Below, piece by piece: positions 7,738-16,847 of a stretch of DNA of 64,000 bases. A program made the position numbers and the translations under genes. Within the stretch, counting starts at the first letter, position 1. The number at the start of each line of letters is the position of its first letter. This DNA comes from Gemmatimonadaceae bacterium (GTDB lineage Bacteria > Gemmatimonadota > Gemmatimonadetes > Gemmatimonadales > Gemmatimonadaceae), in NCBI GenBank assembly GCA_013813715.1, contig JACCRF010000169.1, positions 37,168 to 101,167 of the forward strand, written 5' to 3'. Below the pieces are notes generated by a model that saw nothing but the letters and a program-made list of their open reading frames with translations, had not been told where the DNA came from and searched no databases.

Positions 7738-9549
7738 ATGAACCATACAGCCTCGCGCACAGCTCTTCTCGTGCCTTTGATTTTCGGATGTCATGCAGCT
7801 CCTTCCAGCACCGCCGTTTCCTCTGTCACAGTAGGCAAGCCTGCTGAAGACGCCCGAAGCGATACAGCCCAGGCCCGCCGCGTCTTTGAGGCGAACATCG
7901 ACGCCATACACAAGCGAGATCGCGCCCGCTACCTCTCCTATTACCTCCAGACCGATCAACTGGCGCGGAACGGACCCAGCGGCCTCGACCTCGGCTTCGC
8001 CGACTGGCCCGCGCGAAGAGACAGCACCTGGCCCGACACGCTCGTCGCACGCGACCTCCGCCTCGTGCCCGTCGCGCCAGGAATGGTGTACGGCACGTAC
8101 CACTACCGCGTCACGCAAGCGGGTGCGACAAGCGAAGGCATCTCCGAACGCGTATTCGTCAGGACACCTGCGGGTTTCAAGATCGCGGTCAGCACCGCGT
8201 TCGGATTGCCTGAGGGAGCGGCGCCGCCGCCGGTAACGCTCCTGGGAGGAACACTCATCAATCCCGGTGCGGCAGCCGTGTCGAACGCGTCGATCGTCGT
8301 ACGCGACGGACGCATCGCCTGCGCCGGCACGCGCGCAGAATGCGTTCCACCTCCGGGCGCGGAGAGAGTAGACGTATCGGGAAAGTTCATCACCCCCGGT
8401 CTGATCGACGCGCACGTGCACTACTCGCAGACGGGCTGGGTCGACGCCCGGCCCGACGCGGTGGATCTGCGCGCCGAGCATCCATACGACTCCGTTATCG
8501 CGGCACTTCAGCGCAACCCGGCCCCCTTCGATCGCGCCTGGCTCTGCTCCGGCGTCACTGCCGTCTTCGACGTGGGAGGCTTCGCGTTTACGATCCCGAT
8601 GGCTCGTGCTCACGAGCGATCGCTGACAGCGCCCAGAATGGCCGCCGCCGGCCCGCTCCTCTCGAGCCGCGCGCATTGGCTGAACCTGCCGTTTCTCCAG
8701 CAGTTCATTGCGATGACCGGTGACTCGATCGTTCGCGCCACCGTAAGCGGTCTCGACCAGATGGGCGCCGGTGCGCTCAAGGTCTGGTATCTCCAACTGC
8801 CGGATTCACTGCAACCTCAGGCTCGCGAGATGCTAATGGCTGCTGGCGACGCCGCCCGGCGCGCCGGTCTGCCGCTGATCGTACACGCCACCCAGCTCCC
8901 GCGTGCGAAGGAGGCCCTCACGGCAGGTGCGCGTATCCTCGTGCATAGCGTGGACACTGGCCAGATCGACGACGCGTTCATCACGGCTGCCCGCCGAAAC
9001 GGTACGATCGTCATCCCCACTCTCACCGTTCGCGAAGGATACGCCGACGTGGCGCTCGGTCGCTCACCCGCAGCCCGATACCCTCTCGAATGTGTGGACG
9101 CAATTACACGATCGAAGCTCGAGCGCGTAATCCCTGAGGCTCGTCGCACACGCCTGCTGACAGTTGCACGCGGCGGTGTCTGGGATCGACAGCGGCCAAC
9201 CATGGAACTGAACCTCCGAAAGCTTCATGAGGCCGGCATTCCCATCGCAATGGGCACCGACGCGGGCAACCCCGGCACCGCACACGGCCCGAGCGTCTAT
9301 CGCGAGATGGAGGCAATGCAGGCCGCGGGCATGACCGCCCGCGAGGTCCTTCGCTCGGCGACTCTGATCGCCGCTCGCGCGATGGGACGAGACGCCGACA
9401 TCGGTTCCCTCGAGCGCGGCAAGCACGCGGACCTCGTCGTGTTTGACGCCGACCCGAGCGCCGACATCGCCAACGCTCGCCGGGTGCGCATGGTCATGCG
9501 CGGAGGCGCGCTCTACGGCCGCGCGGAGCTCCTGCCAATGGCCAGATGA
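7738..9549 (+). CDS. Amidohydrolase lipoprotein with N-terminal NTF2-like domain
   Basis: 603 residues. A lipoprotein signal ends at LIFGC (Cys18). Residues about 35-155 look like a SnoaL/NTF2-like domain (RRVFEANIDAIHKRDRARYL). Residues about 160-600 are an amidohydrolase of the imidazolonepropionase/prolidase-like group. Metal ligands can be seen: DAHVHY (HxH), a candidate carbamylated Lys in ALKVWYL, VHAT, VHSVD, and the catalytic Asp in GTDAGNPG. The C-terminus has the usual GSLERGKHADLVVFDADPS. The likely substrate is a small amide, dipeptide or lactone in the periplasm. Fusion of an NTF2-like module to the front is unusual. The gene is monocistronic and ends before the hairpin at 9591-9617. 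Confidence 0.88.
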   Translation: MNHTASRTALLVPLIFGCHAAPSSTAVSSVTVGKPAEDARSDTAQARRVFEANIDAIHKRDRARYLSYYLQTDQLARNGPSGLDLGFADWPARRDSTWPDTLVARDLRLVPVAPGMVYGTYHYRVTQAGATSEGISERVFVRTPAGFKIAVSTAFGLPEGAAPPPVTLLGGTLINPGAAAVSNASIVVRDGRIACAGTRAECVPPPGAERVDVSGKFITPGLIDAHVHYSQTGWVDARPDAVDLRAEHPYDSVIAALQRNPAPFDRAWLCSGVTAVFDVGGFAFTIPMARAHERSLTAPRMAAAGPLLSSRAHWLNLPFLQQFIAMTGDSIVRATVSGLDQMGAGALKVWYLQLPDSLQPQAREMLMAAGDAARRAGLPLIVHATQLPRAKEALTAGARILVHSVDTGQIDDAFITAARRNGTIVIPTLTVREGYADVALGRSPAARYPLECVDAITRSKLERVIPEARRTRLLTVARGGVWDRQRPTMELNLRKLHEAGIPIAMGTDAGNPGTAHGPSVYREMEAMQAAGMTAREVLRSATLIAARAMGRDADIGSLERGKHADLVVFDADPSADIANARRVRMVMRGGALYGRAELLPMAR

Positions 9550-9590
9550 CCGGTTGTCACAATGGTCACAGAACTGCCTGATGCAATCCC

Positions 9591-9617
9591 GTATTAGTAT
9601 TAATAGGATACTAATAC
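9591..9617. terminator. Intergenic palindrome, AT-rich stem-loop
   Basis: A perfect 10-bp inverted repeat, GTATTAGTAT (9591-9600) with ATACTAATAC (9608-9617), around a 7-base loop. It lies between the convergent amidohydrolase and DUF4342 genes and may act as a bidirectional terminator, although there is no GC-rich stem or clear T-run. It shares its GTATTAGTA/TACTAATAC arms with the palindrome at 46986-47022. Confidence 0.45.
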
Positions 9618-9627
9618 GCTGGTCGCC

Positions 9628-9864
9628 TCAGACCTCCTTCTCCACCACCAGCGTGTAGTCGGCCGCAAGAGCCGCAATTGCCCCGATCGCAGCCCACACC
9701 GGAAGCAGCGCCACTCCCACCACACCAATCGTCAGCGGGATTTCGAGGAGGGATTTCCCCTTTGCGTTCTTGATCGTGATCCGGCGGATGTTGCCCTGTC
9801 GAACGATCTCCTTCACACGGCCCAGCAGATTCTTCCCGGACACTTTATGCTCTTCGGTCTGCAT
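9628..9864 (-). CDS. DUF4342 domain protein
   Basis: A 78-residue protein from the ATG at 9864, chosen because GAGGA precedes it at proper spacing; an ATG at 9888 would add eight residues. Residues about 5-45 are basic and helical (VSGKNLLGRVKEIVRQGNIR, then RITIKNAKGKSLLEIP). They are followed by a Gly/Ala-rich hydrophobic hairpin (IGVVGVALLPVWAAIGAIAA) that is either a membrane anchor or a packed helical pair. This matches DUF4342, whose function is unknown. The start of the basic part resembles ubiquitin-associated-like helices. It is convergent with the amidohydrolase. Confidence 0.82.
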   Translation of the reverse strand: MQTEEHKVSGKNLLGRVKEIVRQGNIRRITIKNAKGKSLLEIPLTIGVVGVALLPVWAAIGAIAALAADYTLVVEKEV

Positions 9865-9981
9865 TGTCTTCCTCGGCAGTGATTCCACCTGTGCTCCCGC
9901 CCGCGGCTGCGAGCCCTGATGGTTATTCCCTACGGAAACCCTGATCCCTGCGTTTCCTTCGATTTATTCGCATCATTCTGT

Positions 9982-11262
9982 ATGAGCCTCTCCAAGCTAT
10001 GCCTCGCCCTCCTGACTTCAACCGCGGTGCCCTTCGCCGCATCGTCGCAGCAAACCAGGTCGGACTTTGCTGCCGCGGTAGACAGGATCTTCGCCCGCTT
10101 CTCAACGCAGAATTCTCCGGGCTGCGCCGTGGGAGTGAGTCGTAACGGTTCCACCATCGTCACGCGGGCCTACGGCTCCGCTAACCTCGAGTACGGGATC
10201 CCCAATACTACCGAGACAATCTTCGAATCGAGGTCGGTGGCGAAGCAGTTCACCGCAGCCGCGATCATTCTGCTAGCCCAGCAGGGAAAATTGTCGCTCG
10301 ACGATCCAATCAGAAAGCTCCTTCCCGAGCTGCCGGAATACGCATCGCGTGTCACCATCCGACACATGCTCAATCACACGAGCGGGCTTCGCGACTGGGG
10401 CACCGTAGCCTCAGCGGGCGGGTGGCCCAGGGGACTGCGATCTCACACGATGGCACACGCGCTCGGTATCTCGAGACGCCAGAAAGCGCTCAATTATCCG
10501 CCCGGCACAGAGTATCTCTACAGCAACACCAACTTCACTCTTGCGGCACTGATCGCCGAGCGTGTGAGTGGAATGTCGTTCGCGGAGTTTATGCGGACGC
10601 GGTTCTTCGTTCCCCTCGGCATGAAGAACAGTCGCTGGCGGGACGATTTCACCCGGGTGGTCAGAGGCCGGGCAACCGCTTACTCGGTGGCTGTGGACGG
10701 ACCGCACATCGACATGCCCAACGAGAACGTCATCGGGCATGCTGGTCTTCTCACTACCATCGCCGATCTTCTCATCTGGAATGAGAACTTCACCAATCCC
10801 AAAGTCGGAGGTCGGGCGTTCGTCGACGAGATGGAGCGGCGAGGCCGGCTGCTTAACGGAAGGGAAATCGACTACTCGGCGGGTCTCGACGTCAGCAGAT
10901 ATCGAGGCGTGCCGCGGATCTATCACACTGGCTCCACTGCCGGCTATCGCGCGTTCCTCGCACGCTATCCTGAGCAACGGCTTTCAATCGCGATTCTCTG
11001 CAATGCAGGCAACGCGGGTCCGGAACCGCTTGGCAATCAGGTCGCAGACGTGTTCCTGGGCGGCGCCCTTGCCACTCCGGCATCTGTTGACAGTGTAACC
11101 GGTATCACGCTATCCGATGAGGAGATGACCACGGTCGCCGGGATGTACCGGAACGTGCGCACGGCTGAACCGCTCCGCCTTGCGGCCCGCGGAAGTAGCC
11201 GCGTGAATGGGCTGACGATGTCGCTCGGACGAGTCCGCGCACTGCATTTCGAGCGGAATTAG
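9982..11262 (+). CDS. Secreted serine hydrolase, beta-lactamase class C family
   Basis: 426 residues from the ATG at 9982, which gives a clean Sec signal peptide (MSLSKLCLALL...FAASSQQ); the open frame upstream to 9919 is not signal-like. Catalytic motifs are SVAK (SxxK), HTSG, YSN (YLYSNTNF) and HTGSTAGY near the end of the hydrolase domain. After about residue 355 comes the start of a C-terminal beta-barrel-like accessory domain (EEMTTVAGMYRNVRTAEPLR). This normally runs 80-100 residues, but here it ends after about 45, so the tail looks shortened. Related to the genes at 2 and 23746. Eleven bases separate it from the alpha/beta hydrolase gene, so the two are probably cotranscribed. Confidence 0.88.
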   Translation: MSLSKLCLALLTSTAVPFAASSQQTRSDFAAAVDRIFARFSTQNSPGCAVGVSRNGSTIVTRAYGSANLEYGIPNTTETIFESRSVAKQFTAAAIILLAQQGKLSLDDPIRKLLPELPEYASRVTIRHMLNHTSGLRDWGTVASAGGWPRGLRSHTMAHALGISRRQKALNYPPGTEYLYSNTNFTLAALIAERVSGMSFAEFMRTRFFVPLGMKNSRWRDDFTRVVRGRATAYSVAVDGPHIDMPNENVIGHAGLLTTIADLLIWNENFTNPKVGGRAFVDEMERRGRLLNGREIDYSAGLDVSRYRGVPRIYHTGSTAGYRAFLARYPEQRLSIAILCNAGNAGPEPLGNQVADVFLGGALATPASVDSVTGITLSDEEMTTVAGMYRNVRTAEPLRLAARGSSRVNGLTMSLGRVRALHFERN

Positions 11263-11273
11263 GGCCGCCGCTA

Positions 11274-12064
11274 GTGCCTGTCCAACGAGTCGGGGACCTG
11301 AATGTCTACTACGAGATCGCCGGCGACGGCGAGCCGCTTCTTCTCATCCACGGACTTGGCTCGTGCACCGAGGACTGGGAAGCACAGGTCTCCGAGCTCG
11401 CGCGCAGTTTTCGCGTAATCACGTACGACGTGCGCGGTCATGGCAGAACCGGCAAGCCGCCGGGCCCATACAGCGTCGTCCAGTTCGCGGCGGACTCAGC
11501 CGGTCTCCTGGAAGCGCTTGGCATTGGCCCCGTTCACGTCGTGGGACTCTCAATGGGTGGCATGATCGCTTTTCAGATGATGGCCGACTATCCGGACATC
11601 GTGCGCAGTGCGATCATCGCCAACAGCGGGCCTGCACTCGTTCCGCAGAACAACGCGCAGCGCAGAATGCTTTCGCAACGCAAGCTTCTCGTACGGCTGC
11701 TCGGCATGCGCCGGTGGGGCGCGATACTGGCGAAGCGGCTCTTTCCGCTTCCCGGACATGCTGCTCTTCGGAACACTTTCACCCTCCGAATGAGCCGAAA
11801 CAACAAGCGCGCGTACCTCGACACGCAGAACGCGTTAATCGGCTGGAGTGTCCTCGATCGTATCGCTGCGATGCATCATCCGACGCTGGTGATTGCTGCT
11901 GATCAGGACTACACACCGGTCGCTGTGAAGGAAGCCTACGCTGCGAAAATGTCCAACGCCCGCGTGATCGTCATCCCGAACGCCCGGCATGCCGTCCCGA
12001 TGGAGCGGCCCGAAGAATTCAATCGGATCGTGCTCGATTTCCTGACAGCCCAGCCGAGCACCGC

Positions 12065-12068
<4 letters not shown>
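11274..12068 (+). CDS. Alpha/beta-fold hydrolase
   Basis: 264 residues, GTG start. A classic alpha/beta hydrolase: oxyanion-hole motif LIHGLG at about residues 25-30, nucleophile elbow GLSMGG with Ser93, an acid in the VIAADQDYTPV segment, and catalytic His near residue 239 in ARHAVPMERP. The DVRGHGRTG stretch is typical of 3-oxoadipate enol-lactonase/esterase-type members, but the substrate cannot be assigned. There is no signal peptide, so it is cytoplasmic. Its last four bases overlap the start of the acyl-CoA synthetase, so hydrolase and ligase are translationally coupled. The pair converges on the LacI-headed acyl operon. Confidence 0.9.
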
Positions 12069-13603
<1,535 letters not shown>

Positions 13604-13609
13604 GGCCCG

Positions 13610-14221
13610 CTACTCCCAGCGGACGTCCCACTCGCAGAACGCATCTCCCTCGACAGCGCAACGCACGTGGCGCACCCGCGCGCCTTTCCCGCCTGAGAGG
13701 GTAAGCGCGCGCTCGAGTCCACCCGTCTGTCGTCTGCAGAACAGCTGATCGCGCTCGTCGCTCTCGAGGCCGATCAGCCGCAACGTGGCGCGGTTATTGT
13801 GCTGCTCAACGACAACCATGTCTCCGCCGCGATAGTAAAGTCTGAACAGCGAAACCTGTTGCGTCAGGAACTCCGCGGGCGTCGTCTTGCGAAGAATTCC
13901 GCCATAGGACTGGACGCCGCGAAGCTCGATCGAGAATGCACCTGCGCGCTCCACCCAACCCGGATCTCTTTCGCCGATCTCCGCCTGCACCGCGCGCCAG
14001 AGACGCGACGGGAGGGCCAGCGGCACTTCGTCCGTCGCAACGACAGCCGCGATCTGCGTTCTGTCGTCGCTGGACAGACCAGCGAGCACCCGCTGGGCGG
14101 CAGCAGCCCCAATCTCGGCGGAAAGAAATTCGAGCGTCGCCATCACTGTGGAGCCACGAGCCACCGGCGATGCCTTTTCCCCCTTCTCCTGCATTTTTCT
14201 TTTGTCTGCCTTGACCGCCAT
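13610..14221 (-). CDS. V4R/DUF2378-like small-molecule-sensing domain protein
   Basis: 203 residues with a basic N-terminus, no signal peptide and no output domain. The C-terminus (RHVRCAVEGDAFCEWDVRW) with its paired cysteines matches the ending seen in V4R / 4-vinyl-reductase-like and Myxococcus DUF2378-type domains, which bind hydrophobic small molecules. The middle (FSIELRGVQSYGGILRKTT) is also family-like. The assignment is by pattern only. The ATG at 14221 overlaps the ligase stop by one base (TGATG); a GTG one codon upstream is possible. It is the last gene of the LacI-headed operon, so it could sense or carry the acyl ligand. Confidence 0.6.
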   Translation of the reverse strand: MAVKADKRKMQEKGEKASPVARGSTVMATLEFLSAEIGAAAAQRVLAGLSSDDRTQIAAVVATDEVPLALPSRLWRAVQAEIGERDPGWVERAGAFSIELRGVQSYGGILRKTTPAEFLTQQVSLFRLYYRGGDMVVVEQHNNRATLRLIGLESDERDQLFCRRQTGGLERALTLSGGKGARVRHVRCAVEGDAFCEWDVRWE

Positions 14222-15768
14222 CACCTCATCTCCGCGAGCGCCCGCCGGTCTGGTTTTCCCGAACCGAGCCGAGGCATATCGGTTAACACAACCACTGATT
14301 TTGGAACCTTGTACCGTCCCAGCCGCGCGCGCGCATGCGCAAGCACCTCTTCATTGGAGACCGTCGCATCCCTGCGCGGAACCACGAAGGCACGTCCTAC
14401 TTCTCCCCACAGTGAATCTGCAACCCCCACAACCACTACCTCTGCGACGCCCGGACAGTCCGTGAGCGCGGCTTCGACCTCGCCCGGAAACACATTCTCT
14501 CCTCCCGAGATGAACATCTCCTTCCGCCGGCCGCAGATTCGGTAGGAACCCGATTCATCCTGCACTGCGAGATCGCCAGTCTTGAGCCAGCCGTCGCGCG
14601 TCATTACTTCCGCCGTCAATTCGGGCGCATTCAGATATCCGCTGAATACCTGTGGCCCACGCAGCAACAACTCGCCCGGCTGGCCGTCGCCTGCCCCTGT
14701 CCTGCCGGTCTCTGCACCTCTGAGTGCGCCAGCCTCAGCCTCTCTTGTTTCCGCGAGTCGCATCTCTAGAAATGGAACCGGACGCCCGACGCTTCCCGGC
14801 CGCTCGGCGGCTTCCTTCCCAGAGATCGCGAAGCAATTGGGCCCGCACTCGGTGAGACCGTATCCCTCGCGCAGCTCGTATCCCGCGCTTCTCACCTTTG
14901 CGGCCAACGGGGGAGGACACGGGGCTCCGCCCGAAATCAACCATCGCAGCGACGGGATCTTCCGCCCCCAATCCGGAGACTCGGCGAGCATCATTAGCTG
15001 AGTGGGCACTGTCAGTGCGACCGTGCACTTCGCATCGGCGAGCTCACCGAGAAACGTCGCTGTGTCGAACTGATCCATCACCACCACCGATCCGCCGCGG
15101 AGCCACAGAGGCGTCGCGAACACATGCCATCCACCGGTGTGAAAGAAAGGAGTCGTGATCGGCGCGACATCGCTCGAGCCCAGCTCCCAGGCAATTGTGG
15201 TCGCGATCGCGTTATAGAGAAGCTGTCGGTGCGGAAGCACCGCACCCTTCGGTCTTCCGGTGCTGCCCGATGTATAAATCACCATCGCGGCGTCTTCGCC
15301 GTCCACCCGTGCGCAGGGCGACGTGAAGCCTGACGGTGCACCTTCGAGCATCCCGATTGCATCGTCCTCGACGTCGAGCCATCGGAGTGACACGCCTGCC
15401 GCTCTCTCTGCTTCTTCGGCGAGCGCGCGGAACGTCCCCTCGCCGATCACGAGAGCGGGTGTGGCGTCAGCGAGAATTACACCAAGCTCCTTCGCGGAAA
15501 GACGCCAGTTGAGCGGCACCAGTGCCACACCGAGTCTCACGCACGCAAAGAACAACTCGGCGAATTCTCTCCGGTTGCCCATCAGTAAGGCCAGCCGATC
15601 ACCGCGCCGAATTCCGATCTGCCGATCGAGGACGTCCAGCCATCTGTCGCTTCGTCGATCCAGGTCGGCGTACGTCAGGCGATCATCCGCATTCCTGTCG
15701 ACAAGAGCGATCCGTTCCGGAGAGAATCGCCGCCACCAGCGAATCGGATCTCCGTAACCGGGGCTCAT
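14221..15768 (-). CDS. Acyl-CoA synthetase (AMP-forming), second copy
   Basis: 515 residues of the ANL superfamily. P-loop IYTSGSTGRPKG at about residue 175, REGYGLTECGP, WLKTGDLAVQDESGSYRI, hinge RRKEMFISGGENVFPGEVE, and terminal Lys in GSGKPDRRAL. A loop at about residues 355-375 is Ala/Glu/Gly-rich (EAEAGALRGAETGRTGAG) and looks like a low-complexity insertion. It resembles fatty-acyl or o-succinylbenzoate ligases; the substrate is not assignable. ATG at 15768 overlaps the esterase stop (ATGA), which implies tight coupling of esterase and ligase. Confidence 0.92.
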   Translation of the reverse strand: MSPGYGDPIRWWRRFSPERIALVDRNADDRLTYADLDRRSDRWLDVLDRQIGIRRGDRLALLMGNRREFAELFFACVRLGVALVPLNWRLSAKELGVILADATPALVIGEGTFRALAEEAERAAGVSLRWLDVEDDAIGMLEGAPSGFTSPCARVDGEDAAMVIYTSGSTGRPKGAVLPHRQLLYNAIATTIAWELGSSDVAPITTPFFHTGGWHVFATPLWLRGGSVVVMDQFDTATFLGELADAKCTVALTVPTQLMMLAESPDWGRKIPSLRWLISGGAPCPPPLAAKVRSAGYELREGYGLTECGPNCFAISGKEAAERPGSVGRPVPFLEMRLAETREAEAGALRGAETGRTGAGDGQPGELLLRGPQVFSGYLNAPELTAEVMTRDGWLKTGDLAVQDESGSYRICGRRKEMFISGGENVFPGEVEAALTDCPGVAEVVVVGVADSLWGEVGRAFVVPRRDATVSNEEVLAHARARLGRYKVPKSVVVLTDMPRLGSGKPDRRALAEMR

Positions 15769-16847
15769 CGCCCGCTGTTCTCCGTGCTCTTGAAGAAACT
15801 GACTATCGCACTGCTGACGTCGGGCCCCCGCTCGTCGGTGAAGGTGCCTTCCTTCGATCCCCCTGACCAGGCGTGGCCGAGCCCCTGGATCATCCAGAGA
15901 TCTACCATAGGCGGTCCATTGGCCGCGCTGTACACAGAGCGCACCACAGAATACGCCGGTGGGCCTCCAACCTTCGCGCTTAACCCCGTCTTCTCCTCAT
16001 TCCGCTTCTGTTTCGTCTTCGGTTCCTTGTTTGGCTTCCCTTCTTTCACTGCTTCCGCCTTCGCCGTACCGAGGCCGTTGGCACTGGCCCATTGAGCGGC
16101 GAGCAGTGGCCCGTTCGCTTGATTTACTGACGCGTCTACCGTTCCCTGTACAATGAGTACCGACATTACTCGCTTCCGATCGCCCATTGCCGTCGTAACC
16201 GTAGACCCTAGTGCGTCCGCAGCTCCGCCGGGTGTGCGCATCGCGCCGAGCGCCTGCGACACATCGGTCGCGAGCCCATATGCAATTCCGGAGTGGAGTG
16301 CGAGCGCACGGTAGATGTCCGGATACGTGGCCCCGAGAATTGCTCCCATCGCCGCGCCTGCTGAGAGGCCCGCGAGATACACGCGATTCGGATCCACTTC
16401 GTTCTCGCGCATGACTCGCTGCGTCATGCCGGCGATAATCCCTGGCTCTCCCTTGCCTCTCTGCTGGTGAGACTTGTCGTACCACGTCCAGCACTTGAGC
16501 GGCTGCGCGGACGCCGGCTGCTCGGGATAAAGCACCAGAAAACCATCGCGCCTGGCGAGCTCGTTCATTCGCGTACCGCGTGCGATGTCATCCGGGTCCT
16601 GCGTGCATCCATGAAGCATCACGATCAGACGCGTTCCTTTGGTTCCATCGCGCCGGGTTGGTACGTAGAGCTTGTACCGACGGCTTCCCTCGGGACCGTC
16701 GTAGGTGCCCCAGGCGAAGCTTCCCCCATCAGCCGAACTCGTATCGGCTGAAGGGGAAAGGTCACTCGCCTGCGGTCTGCCCCCGCCAACTGAGCCCCCC
16801 GGTGACAAAGGCGCGACCGTGAGCGCAGCCAGAAGGATCAGATCCAT
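15765..16847 (-). CDS. Secreted PHB-depolymerase-family esterase
   Basis: 360 residues from the ATG at 16847, which gives a signal peptide (MDLILLAALTVAPLSPGG) and follows the TonB receptor stop with a one-base overlap. Catalytic features of the LpqC/PHB depolymerase/feruloyl esterase family: VMLHGCTQDPDDIA, nucleophile elbow LAGLSAGAAMG, an acid in IVQGTVDASVNQ, and His in GLGHAWSGG. Family members cleave polyhydroxyalkanoate chains, acetylxylan or feruloyl esters outside the cell. A Lys/Glu-rich insertion (GKPNKEPKTKQKRNEEK) lies before the final His region. Its place between a TonB receptor and an acyl-CoA synthetase points to release, import and activation of an acyl acid. Confidence 0.88.
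   Translation of the reverse strand: MDLILLAALTVAPLSPGGSVGGGRPQASDLSPSADTSSADGGSFAWGTYDGPEGSRRYKLYVPTRRDGTKGTRLIVMLHGCTQDPDDIARGTRMNELARRDGFLVLYPEQPASAQPLKCWTWYDKSHQQRGKGEPGIIAGMTQRVMRENEVDPNRVYLAGLSAGAAMGAILGATYPDIYRALALHSGIAYGLATDVSQALGAMRTPGGAADALGSTVTTAMGDRKRVMSVLIVQGTVDASVNQANGPLLAAQWASANGLGTAKAEAVKEGKPNKEPKTKQKRNEEKTGLSAKVGGPPAYSVVRSVYSAANGPPMVDLWMIQGLGHAWSGGSKEGTFTDERGPDVSSAIVSFFKSTENSGR

Noticed and set aside
16211..16751. Plus-strand frames opposite the esterase gene
   Set aside because: Arg-rich shadows; the minus strand has intact catalytic motifs and coupled start and stop codons.
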